A stretch of 64,000 nucleotides of DNA, taken from the NCBI RefSeq assembly GCF_042655305.1, contig NZ_JBHSLR010000003.1, one strand, 5' to 3'. Origin of the DNA: Arcanobacterium_A bovis. Its GTDB lineage: Bacteria > Actinomycetota > Actinomycetes > Actinomycetales > Actinomycetaceae. The notes beneath the pieces were generated by a model, which saw nothing but the letters and a program-made list of their open reading frames with translations, had not been told where the DNA came from and searched no databases. Position numbers and translations under genes: made by a program. This document shows positions 8,193 to 16,864 of the stretch, piece after piece (the stretch's first letter is position 1; each line of letters begins with the position of its first letter).

Positions 8193-9353
8193 ATGCGGTC
8201 CCTCACAAAGCTCGTGGCGCTATGCGCCACGACAGCTATCTCTCTCGCAGCGTGCTCAGGAGCATCTCAATCCTCAAAGTCGTCAACCAAAGACTCCACC
8301 GGCATCGTGCTCAACGACGCAGCAGGCCGGAAGATCGAACTCGACAAAAAACCCGAGCGCGTAGTCCTTGGCGAATCGCGCCAAGCCTACTCTCTCCTGT
8401 TCCTCAACAAAAAGGATCCAACCCAAAAGGTTGTAGCTTGGGGAACTGATATGAAACGCGCGGCGCCCGACGTCTGGAACAAACTGGTTGAGAAATTCCC
8501 CAAAGCGAACGATATTCCTACCATCGGCAGCGTCTACACCAACGACCTCTCCATTGAAGGCCTCATTGCCCACAAACCAGATATCTTCCTTATCACCCTC
8601 GACGCTTACGAAGCCGCCAAAAAGTCTGGACTTGCCGATAAGCTCGATTCCTCCGGTATCAAATACGCCGTTACAGACTTCCGCTACAAGCCACTGGAGA
8701 ACACAACCCGCACCGTCACTTTGCTAGGCAAGGTCTTCGGCTACGAAAAGCAAGCCGAAAAATTTAACAAGTACTACGCAGAGCAAGTAGAACCAGTGCT
8801 CAAGAAGGGCGAATCACTAAAGAACAAGCCCACGTCGTTCTTGTGGCGCGCCCCCAGCATTTCACCATGCTGCAACACCTATTCCACGGCAAACTTCGGC
8901 GCAATGCTCACAGCAGTTGGCACGAAGAACATCTCCGACGATCTCTTGGCTGGTCAAGAGGGCGCACTTACCCCAGAGCAGATCATCACTTCGCAACCAA
9001 ATATGATCGTAGCTACGGGCGGCGAATGGGGAGGTATGAAACCCAAGGACGACAAGGTGCGTTTCCTCCACCTCGGTTACAACGCCGACCCTGAATCGGC
9101 GCGCAATTCACTGCTCGCCTTGCGTTCCCAGCCCGGTTTCGATCACCTCAAGGCGTACGACGACGGGCGCGTACACGGCGTCTACCACCAGTTCTACGAC
9201 GCTCCGTACAACTTCGTCGCAATCCAAGCCTTCGCAAAATGGGCACATCCGCAGGAATTTGCAGATCTCGACCCGCAAGCAAATTGGAAGTCATTCCATG
9301 ACCGCTTCATGCCTTGGCCAGTATCAGGAACCTTCATCACTTCAATCAAATGA
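8193..9353 (+). CDS. Iron-siderophore ABC transporter substrate-binding lipoprotein (1)
   Basis: This 386-residue lipoprotein starts at the ATG at 8193, which follows GAAAGGA (8181-8187); an upstream in-frame ATG at 8154 would put extra residues before the signal peptide. The signal peptide ends in the lipobox LAAC (MRSLTKLVALCATTAISLAAC). The body is a FecB/FepB-like periplasmic-binding fold: GIVLNDAAGRKIELDKKPERVV, IGSVYTNDLSIEGLIAHKPD and LTPEQIITSQPNMIVATGG. It should capture ferric-siderophore outside the membrane for the permease encoded next, whose start overlaps its stop. It lies just downstream of the iron box. Confidence 0.9.
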   Translation: MRSLTKLVALCATTAISLAACSGASQSSKSSTKDSTGIVLNDAAGRKIELDKKPERVVLGESRQAYSLLFLNKKDPTQKVVAWGTDMKRAAPDVWNKLVEKFPKANDIPTIGSVYTNDLSIEGLIAHKPDIFLITLDAYEAAKKSGLADKLDSSGIKYAVTDFRYKPLENTTRTVTLLGKVFGYEKQAEKFNKYYAEQVEPVLKKGESLKNKPTSFLWRAPSISPCCNTYSTANFGAMLTAVGTKNISDDLLAGQEGALTPEQIITSQPNMIVATGGEWGGMKPKDDKVRFLHLGYNADPESARNSLLALRSQPGFDHLKAYDDGRVHGVYHQFYDAPYNFVAIQAFAKWAHPQEFADLDPQANWKSFHDRFMPWPVSGTFITSIK

Positions 9354-10420
9354 CCATTAATAACGCCAGTACAACTGAGCGCCGCCACGCCGTCAACGCG
9401 TGGCGGCGCCGGCGCCAACGACGCATCATCATAATCGCCGTTCTTGCCACAATTGCCCTCATATCGTTCTTTATTTCACTGATGGTCGGTCCACTTAATC
9501 TCAGTGTGAGCGAAGTTTTCAACGCCCTCATTGATCCCAATGCACCATCTGAGCATCGCACTGTAGTCGTGAATCTCAGACTCCCCTCGGCACTTCTCGC
9601 ATTCTTGGTTGGCGCCACATTGAGCATCGCCGGACTCGAAATGCAAACAATCTTAGATAACCCGCTGGCAGAGCCTTTTACTCTCGGAGTTTCCGCAGCT
9701 GCCGCCTTTGGTGCCGCACTTGCTATCGTGGGAAATCTCAGCTTTGCAGGGCAGTGGACAATCACCATTTCCGCTGGCCTTATGGCATTACTTGCCGCGT
9801 CTATCATCGCCGCAGTATCTGCCAGCCGTGGCGGTTCAGCCGAGACAATGGTGTTACTGGGGATCGCGTTGGTCTTCGGCTTCCAAGCACTCCTGGCATT
9901 GATGCAATACCGTGCCAGCACAGAATCACTTACCCAGATCGTATTCTGGACGCTCGGTTCGCTCACCCGCGCAACCTGGACGGCCGTGGTCGTTATGGCA
10001 GTGCTACTCGCTATCGCATTGCCGATTTTCCATGTGCTCGGTTGGAGTCTTACGGCGCTTCGATTAGGCGAAAGCCAAGCACAGGCCTTTGGAATTCGCG
10101 TTGGAAACCTCCGCATTGGCGTACTTATGGTCTGCTCAATTCTCGCTGCAGCTGCCGTATCGTTCGTCGGAATTATCGGATTTATCGGACTTGTAGGTCC
10201 GCACGTGGCGCGGATTCTCGTTGGCGACGACCAACGGTTTGTACTCCCCGCCTCGGTACTCTCTGGCGCTGCATTGCTATCCAGCGCACATGCACTGAGC
10301 CAAATTCTTGTGCCGGGTGTTTCGCTCCCAGTTGGAATCGTAACGGCTCTTGTAGGCGTGCCGGTGTTCCTCATGATTATTCTCGGCAAGAAACGTACCT
10401 CGTTTGGAGGAATCCGATGA
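9350..10420 (+). CDS. FecCD-type iron-siderophore ABC permease (1)
   Basis: This 356-residue membrane protein belongs to the FecCD/BtuC family. The chosen ATG at 9350 overlaps the previous stop (ATGA). An N-terminal arginine-rich segment (AWRRRRQRR) precedes about nine to ten hydrophobic helices. Family landmarks are LRLPSALLAFLVGATLSIAG, LDNPLAEPFTLGVSAAA and IGFIGLVGPHVARILVGDD. It forms the channel of the first importer, together with the binding protein upstream and the ATPase downstream. As a single permease gene it would act as a homodimer, unlike the second system, which has two. Confidence 0.92.
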   Translation: MTINNASTTERRHAVNAWRRRRQRRIIIIAVLATIALISFFISLMVGPLNLSVSEVFNALIDPNAPSEHRTVVVNLRLPSALLAFLVGATLSIAGLEMQTILDNPLAEPFTLGVSAAAAFGAALAIVGNLSFAGQWTITISAGLMALLAASIIAAVSASRGGSAETMVLLGIALVFGFQALLALMQYRASTESLTQIVFWTLGSLTRATWTAVVVMAVLLAIALPIFHVLGWSLTALRLGESQAQAFGIRVGNLRIGVLMVCSILAAAAVSFVGIIGFIGLVGPHVARILVGDDQRFVLPASVLSGAALLSSAHALSQILVPGVSLPVGIVTALVGVPVFLMIILGKKRTSFGGIR

Positions 10421-11193
10421 CAACCACTGAACCAACAACTGCATCAATTTCAATCTCTAATCTATGCAGCGGATATCGCAAACGACAGGTGCTTAACGGG
10501 ATCGATTTGCCCCACCTGAGCTCAATGGTTGCTTTGATCGGCCCAAACGGTTCTGGAAAATCCACGCTCGTAAAATCAATCGCGGGACTCCAACCTCATA
10601 CTGGGGAAATAGCCTTCCACGGCACTGAATCGCGCGGATCGACGCCGCCCGCTCGCCGTTTAGGATATCTCCCACAGGGGATTCCAAGCGGCGTATCGCT
10701 GACGGTGCTCGAATCGGTGATGGTTGCGGCTCGTCGTACTGGCGGCTTGCGTCTGAACAGCGAATATATTGCCGACGCCGTCGAGGTACTTGCCGATGTC
10801 GGCATCGCCGATCTTGCCGATCGCTACTTAGGTGAGCTCTCCGGGGGCCAACGCCAGTTGGTGGGTCTAGCGCAACTTCTGATTCGCAAGCCGGACATTA
10901 TGCTGCTTGACGAGCCAACTTCCGCACTCGATTTACATCATCAATTAGATGTACTGCGCATTGTGAAACGCACCGTGAACAAGCAATCTGGAACCGCGCT
11001 CGTCGTCTTACACGATCTCAACCTCGCAGCAGCTTTCTGCGACGAAATCGTGCTCTTGAACAAAGGCCAGGTTGCGGGGCGCGGAACTCCTGAGGAAGTG
11101 CTCAATCCCCGATTACTCGCCGAGGTGTATCACGTTGAAACCACGATTATCAAACAGAACAGTCGCGTGGTGGTATGCCCAGTGATTTCCTAA
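10417..11193 (+). CDS. Iron-siderophore ABC transporter ATP-binding protein (1)
   Basis: This 258-residue ABC ATPase starts at the ATG at 10417, which overlaps the permease stop and follows GGAGG (10406-10410). It has Walker A GPNGSGKST, the signature LSGGQRQL and Walker B IMLLDEPTSALD, then the H-loop VVLHDLN. The order and spacing match FepC-type ATPases. It energises the permease encoded just before it. A short 78-bp gap without an obvious terminator separates it from the second binding-protein gene, so the whole block to 16159 may be co-transcribed. Confidence 0.92.
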   Translation: MTTTEPTTASISISNLCSGYRKRQVLNGIDLPHLSSMVALIGPNGSGKSTLVKSIAGLQPHTGEIAFHGTESRGSTPPARRLGYLPQGIPSGVSLTVLESVMVAARRTGGLRLNSEYIADAVEVLADVGIADLADRYLGELSGGQRQLVGLAQLLIRKPDIMLLDEPTSALDLHHQLDVLRIVKRTVNKQSGTALVVLHDLNLAAAFCDEIVLLNKGQVAGRGTPEEVLNPRLLAEVYHVETTIIKQNSRVVVCPVIS

Positions 11194-11271
11194 ACACGAT
11201 ATCTCAACCACGAACAAAAATACGTGATAACCGTCTTCACAACAACTACTGCTAACACAAAAGGAACACAC

Positions 11272-12303
11272 ATGAAAAAACTTAAAAAATTTACCGCTGT
11301 AGCATGCGCTGCATTTACTTCAATATTCGTGCTAACCGGTTGCGGCACATCAACCACTTCGACCGGTCATCAATCAAGTACATCGGACGCGCCAGTTGAA
11401 ATCAAACACCAATACGGCACCACCACTGTGAAAAACATACCGCAACGAATCGCTACGGTGTCATGGGTTAACACTGATACTGTACTTGCGTTCGATGCTG
11501 TACCCGTCGGAGTTCCTGCGGTGGAGTGGGGTGGGAACAAGAATAAATCTACTGACTGGATCGACTCAAAGCTCAAAGAACTGGGCGCACAATGGGGAAG
11601 CTCAAAGGCACCCAAACAGTATTCGGAAGTAGACGGCATCAATTTTGAGGCAATTGCCCAAGTCAAGCCGGATCTCATCGTAGCCGCATACTCTGGCATG
11701 TCGAAAGAACAATACGACAAACTCAGTAAAATCGCACCAGTGATTGGACCAATCGAGCCAAATTACACAACTAAGTGGCAAGACGCCACTCGAGCTGTCG
11801 GCAAAGCACTCCGTCAAGAAGACAAAGCTACAAAGATGATCACTGATCTTGAAACGAAACTGAAGAATATTGGCGAGAAGAACAACTTCAAGGGTATCAA
11901 TTTCATCGCAGGAAACCTCGATCTCGCCACGAATAACATCAGTATTTACACTGGTGGGGACACTCGCGGACGTTTCTTCTCATCTATCGGTCTCACCGAA
12001 GCACCCGTAGTCACCGCGAATACCCCCGCAAGTAAATTCTTCTTCGATTGGTCTCCCGAACGTGCCGATGAGCTAAAATCCGACATTTTCTATTCGTGGA
12101 TATCCGCCGACACAAAGATCGCAGACGTGGAAGCACATCCACTTTTTGGTCAAATTCCTGCTGTGAAAAATCGCCACCTCGTGGTCACAAACGATGACCA
12201 TGCCACGTTGTCGATATCCGCAGCGTCAGTTCTTAGTCTGCCGTGGGCAATCGACAATTTTGTACCGCAGATAATCAAAACTGTGCAAAATATTCGCCGC
12301 TAA
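11272..12303 (+). CDS. Iron-siderophore ABC transporter substrate-binding lipoprotein (2)
   Basis: This 343-residue lipoprotein starts at the ATG at 11272, preceded by AAGGAA at 11261-11266; the longer frame from 11224 would place a charged leader before the signal peptide. The signal peptide ends with the lipobox LTGC. The body carries FecB-like segments: HQYGTTTVKNIPQRIATVSW, INFEAIAQVKPDLIVAAYSG and SAASVLSLPWAID. It is only distantly similar to the first binding protein, which suggests a different siderophore. Its partners are the two permeases and the fused ATPase that follow. Confidence 0.9.
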   Translation: MKKLKKFTAVACAAFTSIFVLTGCGTSTTSTGHQSSTSDAPVEIKHQYGTTTVKNIPQRIATVSWVNTDTVLAFDAVPVGVPAVEWGGNKNKSTDWIDSKLKELGAQWGSSKAPKQYSEVDGINFEAIAQVKPDLIVAAYSGMSKEQYDKLSKIAPVIGPIEPNYTTKWQDATRAVGKALRQEDKATKMITDLETKLKNIGEKNNFKGINFIAGNLDLATNNISIYTGGDTRGRFFSSIGLTEAPVVTANTPASKFFFDWSPERADELKSDIFYSWISADTKIADVEAHPLFGQIPAVKNRHLVVTNDDHATLSISAASVLSLPWAIDNFVPQIIKTVQNIRR

Positions 12304-12318
12304 TAAATAGGTGCACAT

Positions 12319-13308
12319 ATGCGTTGGTATCTCATCACATGCACTGCGCTTGTCGTGGTGGCTTGTGTTGTCTCAGTGGCAGTTGGCGCACGACCAATAT
12401 CCTTAACTGTGCTCTGGCATTATTGGAGCGATCCCACTCTAGTTTCAAGCACCGATCTTGCCATAATACATGCCCGCTTTGCTCGAACACTCACAGGACT
12501 ATTGGTGGGTATTGCACTTGCCGTCTCCGGCAGTACGATGCAAGGAATGACTCGTAACCCTCTAGCTGATCCTGGTCTACTCGGTCTCAACGCGGGCGCG
12601 GCCAGCGCGGTGGTACTCGGCATTTACACATTCGGGATCGGATCAGTGCTTGGCTATGCAAGCTTTGCTTTCATCGGCGCAGCTTGCGCAACTGTGACAG
12701 TGTATGCGATCGCTTCATATGGCAAGACAGGTGCCACTCCCGTTCGACTCGCGCTTGCCGGAGCAGCACTTTCGGCCGGACTTAGTTCAATAACCAGCGC
12801 TATATTGCTAATTGATCAACAAACAGTGAATCAATTCCGCATGTGGCAAATGGGGATTCTCGGTGCACGTGGAACCGGAGAAATACTCATTATTGCACCA
12901 TTCATCGTTGTTGGCGCGTTCGTCATGTTAATTTTCGGATCGCGACTACTCAATATACTTGCTTTAGGCGATGCTACCGCTACCAGCTTGGGAATTAGAC
13001 CGAATCGTGCTCGGATGTGTTTGGCACTTATCACAGTGCTTCTCGCTGGATCGGCCACTGCGCTTGCAGGACCTATCGGTTTTTTAGGACTCATTGTGCC
13101 GCATGCTGCAAGGTTGCTCGTAGGCGGCGATTACAAACATATTCTTGCACTGAGCCTTCTCCTTGGTCCGCTTGCGCTTTTGACAGCTGATGTGGTCGGG
13201 AGAGTCATTATGTCACCTGCCGAAATACAAGCCGGAGTTATGACTGCACTGCTTGGAGCGCCGGTATTTATTGCTCTTGTGCGTACTCGGAAGCAGGTAC
13301 AACTGTGA
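12319..13308 (+). CDS. FecCD-type iron-siderophore ABC permease (2)
   Basis: This 329-residue FecCD-family permease starts 15 bp after the second binding-protein gene, with AGGTG upstream. Landmarks are ARFARTLTGLLVGIALAVSG, TRNPLADPGLLGLNAGAA and GPIGFLGLIVPHAARLLVGG. It probably pairs with the next gene as a FecC/FecD heterodimer. Its stop overlaps the GTG start of that gene by four bases. Hydrophobic segments number about nine or ten. Confidence 0.92.
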   Translation: MRWYLITCTALVVVACVVSVAVGARPISLTVLWHYWSDPTLVSSTDLAIIHARFARTLTGLLVGIALAVSGSTMQGMTRNPLADPGLLGLNAGAASAVVLGIYTFGIGSVLGYASFAFIGAACATVTVYAIASYGKTGATPVRLALAGAALSAGLSSITSAILLIDQQTVNQFRMWQMGILGARGTGEILIIAPFIVVGAFVMLIFGSRLLNILALGDATATSLGIRPNRARMCLALITVLLAGSATALAGPIGFLGLIVPHAARLLVGGDYKHILALSLLLGPLALLTADVVGRVIMSPAEIQAGVMTALLGAPVFIALVRTRKQVQL

Positions 13309-14378
13309 TAAGCACGAGTTCTTACAGAAGAAAAACTTTTTATCTTCGCCAACGTCCCGCTGATTTTCATCGGAGATCCCGCGCCGCACGAACGACGCTC
13401 ACACTGTGTGGAATTGCCTTTTTAGTGTTTGTTGTGTTCGCGCTTCGGGTGATGCTTGGTGATCCGCTGGTTCGCACCGGCGATCTCGCCTTACTGATCA
13501 ATGGCAACGACATTCCATCGCTACACTTCATCGTGTTCGAACATCGCCTACCTACCGCTATAGTCGGAGTTCTCGCTGGTATTTCATTCGGCGTTTCAGG
13601 TGCGATATTCCAAACTCTGCTACGCAATCCACTCGCATCTCCTGACATCATCGGCGTTAGTTTTGGAGCCTCAGCTGCAACTGTACTGGCAATAACACTA
13701 TTTGCTATTCAAGGAATAACGCTCTTTGGCATCTCGATAGTTGGCGCTGTCTGCTCGGCGGGTCTTGTGTTATGGATTTCCCGTGGTCACGGTAGTCGTT
13801 TCATACTCGTTGGAATTGGAGTGGCGGCAGCGTTGCAAGCAACAATCACTTTCGCACTTAGCCGTACAGACGTGCGCTTAGCTCAAGACGCTCTCCATTG
13901 GATGATTGGCTCGCTGAGTACATCAACATGGGAGCGCGCAATTATCCTTAGCTGTTGTTTAATAGTTCTGTTCGGCACGGTGGCTTTGTTCGCATCCCGC
14001 CTCGAGATTTTGGAATTGGGTGACGACGTCGCAACCTCGCTCGGTGTCCGTAGTTCTCGTTCGCGTACAACACTGATTTTATTAGCAGTAGCCATAAATG
14101 CAGTATCCGTGGCGGTAACTGGACCGATTTCTTTTATCGCTTTTCTCAGTGGGCCTATCGCACGGATTATTCTCAGAGTAGCAATAGATAGACACTGTTC
14201 AGCTGGAGTTTTTATGTATACCAGCGGTGCAGTAGGTGCATTTCTTGTGTTGTTTTCTGATCTAGTTGGGCAAACTTTAACCCCAGTTGCCATTCCTGCT
14301 GGTGTTATCACTGGTCTAATAGGCGCGCCTTTCCTCCTCGTGCTCCTCATGAAAAACACACACCTTCGTAACGAATGA
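13305..14378 (+). CDS. FecCD-type iron-siderophore ABC permease (3)
   Basis: This 357-residue FecCD-family permease starts at a GTG overlapping the previous stop. After a basic N-terminus come about nine hydrophobic helices. Landmarks are EHRLPTAIVGVLAGISFGVS, LLRNPLASPDIIGVSFGAS and SFIAFLSGPIARIILR. The usual GLxxPHxAR loop is altered to LSGPIARII, so the proline-histidine pair seen in the other two permeases is missing. It is likely the second half of a heterodimeric channel. The next gene starts within or just after its stop. Confidence 0.9.
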   Translation: MISTSSYRRKTFYLRQRPADFHRRSRAARTTLTLCGIAFLVFVVFALRVMLGDPLVRTGDLALLINGNDIPSLHFIVFEHRLPTAIVGVLAGISFGVSGAIFQTLLRNPLASPDIIGVSFGASAATVLAITLFAIQGITLFGISIVGAVCSAGLVLWISRGHGSRFILVGIGVAAALQATITFALSRTDVRLAQDALHWMIGSLSTSTWERAIILSCCLIVLFGTVALFASRLEILELGDDVATSLGVRSSRSRTTLILLAVAINAVSVAVTGPISFIAFLSGPIARIILRVAIDRHCSAGVFMYTSGAVGAFLVLFSDLVGQTLTPVAIPAGVITGLIGAPFLLVLLMKNTHLRNE

Positions 14379-14389
14379 TGAGGTACTTT

Positions 14390-16159
14390 ATGAAAACTCC
14401 CACTACGTTAGAAGCCCGCAATCTCACTCTTGGATATGGAAAAAGTCCGATCCTCCACGATGTAGATTTCGTTGTTCCGCCAGGAAAAATCACAATCATT
14501 GTGGGAGCAAATGGATCAGGAAAATCGACTCTATTGCGTGGACTTTCTCGTTTGCTACCGCCATCACGAGGAGAAGTTTTACTCGATGGTAAAAATATTC
14601 ATAAGGAAAACCCCAAAACTGTGGCACAAAAGCTAGCCTTGTTACCTCAGCACCCTATAGCTCCAGATGGAATTCGCGTTCGAGATCTGGTGGCGCGTGG
14701 ACGCTTTCCCCACCAAGGCTTGTTCGCTGTTGCAAGCCAAACCGATCATGCCGCTGTGGAGCGAGCAATGACAGCCACAGGAATTCTTGAATTGGCAGAT
14801 CGCAATGTACATGAGCTCTCAGGCGGCCAGAGACAACGCGTCTGGATAGCATTGGCACTCGCTCAAGAAAGTGATGTGTTGTTGCTTGATGAACCCACCA
14901 CGTATCTCGATCTCACCCACCAACTCGACGTACTCGACGTCATCACTAAATTAAACCGCGAACGGGGCGCCACCGTGGTGATCGTTCTACATGATCTCAA
15001 TTTAGCAACTCGATACGCTCATCACCTCGTAGCATTAAAAGAAGGCAAAATATATGCTCAGGGATCACCGAGTGAAGTCGTCACCGCTGAGCTAGTTCGT
15101 GAAGTATTTGAGCTGGACGCCACCATTATTCCGGACCCCCATACTGCCACTCCACTCGTGGTTCCTCAACCTAAACAATTGGCACTTGACGTGGCCCCGA
15201 CCTTGGCATTTACAGTGAACGTAGCCAAAAAGGTGCGCCTGTCGCCGAATTTTATGAGAATTACATTTCACGGTGCAGCACTGGAAAATTTCGGCACCAA
15301 TTCACACCCGCGGGACTTACGTATCAAAATCGTTATCCCGGGAACTGCAGATTGTCTGCAAATCTTGCAACCCGCTGCCAGTGTCACCAGCAATGATATA
15401 CATTCGTGGTACAAAAACTGGCTGAAAATTCCACAGTCGCAGCGCGGCGTATTGCGCACCTACACTGTGCGAGATTTTCGCCCTGGCAAGAACACTAATC
15501 CGCTCATTTCTGCCGTCTTACGAACCTCTATGCAACTACCCGAATTGGATATTGATTTTGTGATACACGAGGACGGTCACGCAACCCAGTGGGCTATAGA
15601 TGCTCAAGTTGGTGACTCTGTGGTGATATTAGGTCCCAATAAGCGGCTTGCTGATGCAGATTACGGTGGCATAGAATTTCGACCCGGATCGGCACGTCGT
15701 ATCTTCCTCGCAGGTGATTCCACAGCTCTGCCAGCTATTTCTGGCATCTTAGAATCACTTGACAACACCTATACCGGATACGCTTTGATAAAAGTCAAAG
15801 ATGAGAGAGACATTCTTCCGATTCACACGGAGTCACATGTGCAGGTCACATGGCTCATCGGCGATAACCCACACCTACTTTTCAACGCAATTCGCGATGC
15901 CAACTGCCACGAACTACCCTGCCAACAAATCGTGTCCACCGCAGGGGAAGAAGACCGTGAATTGACCGACGTCGATGTGGATTCCTCAATCTTGTGGGAA
16001 ACAGCATCTAACTGCACCACCTCGTTTTATGCGTGGCTCGCCGGCGAAGCAGGAGAAATCAAAGAAATCCGCCGTTATCTGGTACAAGAAAGAGGCATAG
16101 ATAGGAAAAGCATCACTTTTATGGGGTATTGGCGACGAGGCCGCGCCGAAGCATCTTAG
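14390..16159 (+). CDS. Fusion of siderophore ABC ATPase and siderophore-interacting (SIP) reductase
   Basis: This 589-residue protein joins two enzymes. Residues 1 to about 260 are a FepC-like ATPase with Walker A GANGSGKST (39-47), LSGGQ (143-147) and Walker B VLLLDEPTTYLD. From about residue 270 a SIP/ViuB-like flavoprotein follows: FTVNVAKKVRLSPNFMRITF, the FAD-binding motif RTYTVRDFR, and FLAGDSTALPAISGIL for the nucleotide site. SIP proteins reduce ferric siderophores to release iron in the cytoplasm. The chosen ATG at 14390 follows GATGAGG; two earlier in-frame ATGs (14375, 14378) overlap the previous stop. No frameshift breaks the join. Confidence 0.9.
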   Translation: MKTPTTLEARNLTLGYGKSPILHDVDFVVPPGKITIIVGANGSGKSTLLRGLSRLLPPSRGEVLLDGKNIHKENPKTVAQKLALLPQHPIAPDGIRVRDLVARGRFPHQGLFAVASQTDHAAVERAMTATGILELADRNVHELSGGQRQRVWIALALAQESDVLLLDEPTTYLDLTHQLDVLDVITKLNRERGATVVIVLHDLNLATRYAHHLVALKEGKIYAQGSPSEVVTAELVREVFELDATIIPDPHTATPLVVPQPKQLALDVAPTLAFTVNVAKKVRLSPNFMRITFHGAALENFGTNSHPRDLRIKIVIPGTADCLQILQPAASVTSNDIHSWYKNWLKIPQSQRGVLRTYTVRDFRPGKNTNPLISAVLRTSMQLPELDIDFVIHEDGHATQWAIDAQVGDSVVILGPNKRLADADYGGIEFRPGSARRIFLAGDSTALPAISGILESLDNTYTGYALIKVKDERDILPIHTESHVQVTWLIGDNPHLLFNAIRDANCHELPCQQIVSTAGEEDRELTDVDVDSSILWETASNCTTSFYAWLAGEAGEIKEIRRYLVQERGIDRKSITFMGYWRRGRAEAS

Positions 16160-16180
16160 GTTGACTATAACCCTTCCGAA

Positions 16181-16864
16181 CTAAAGAACGAAGCGATACC
16201 CGATACCCGCTTCGGTAATGAAATGCTGCGGATTGCGTGGGTCTTTTTCAGTGCGCGCCCGAATCTGAGAAAGAAATACCCGCAAATAGTTCGTTTCTTT
16301 CTCGTAAGCGTCACCCCATACTGCTTTTAACAACTCTCGTTGCGGCACGAGGTGATCGTGGCGATGCGCCAGATAAGACACGATTTTCCACTGGGTAGGG
16401 GTCAGTTTCACCAATTCTCCGCCTACACGGAGATTACCTGCGGGAATGTCTATTTCGATCCATCCGTCATGGGTGACGATTACTGGATTTTCTTCGCCAC
16501 TTGGATGGACTCTCCGAAGCGCCGCCCGGATACGCGCAAGCAACTCCCCCGCATCAAAAGGTTTGGTCACGAAATCATCGGCACCTTCGTCTAGAGCGTT
16601 TATTCTCGCTTCAATTTCATGGCGAGCCGACACCACCACAACCGGCATTTCGCTCCAAGTTCGCACAGTTCTCAAAACATCTAAACCGCTAATATCTGGC
16701 AAGCCTAAATCGAGCAACACCAATTGCGGATTCTCCTGCGAAGCTGATTTTATCGCCGCTGTTCCACTACGTGCATATACCACTTCATATCTATGCGAGT
16801 GCAAAATAACACCAAGAGTTGAGGCGAGCTGAGCGTCGTCTTCAACAACCAGTATTTTTGCCAT
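16181..16864 (-). CDS. kdpE: KdpE response regulator
   Basis: This 227-residue OmpR-family regulator has a receiver domain (ILVVEDDAQ, phospho-acceptor aspartate in VLLDLGLPD, KPFDAGEL) and a C-terminal winged helix (LTPTQWKIVSYLAHR, NYLRVFLSQIRARTE, GIGYRFVL). The sequence is KdpE-like throughout. The start is taken at 16864 because GAAGGG (16873-16878) sits eight bases upstream; a second ATG at 16870 is too close to it. The start lies inside the end of kdpD. It is the last gene of the kdp unit and convergent with the iron block, only 21 bp away. Confidence 0.93.
   Translation of the reverse strand: MAKILVVEDDAQLASTLGVILHSHRYEVVYARSGTAAIKSASQENPQLVLLDLGLPDISGLDVLRTVRTWSEMPVVVVSARHEIEARINALDEGADDFVTKPFDAGELLARIRAALRRVHPSGEENPVIVTHDGWIEIDIPAGNLRVGGELVKLTPTQWKIVSYLAHRHDHLVPQRELLKAVWGDAYEKETNYLRVFLSQIRARTEKDPRNPQHFITEAGIGYRFVL

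Noticed and set aside
9346..10389. Long open frame on the minus strand across the first FecCD permease
   Set aside because: The translated sequence has no family features and biased Thr/Ala/Arg content. The plus-strand gene is a clear FecCD permease in a tight operon.
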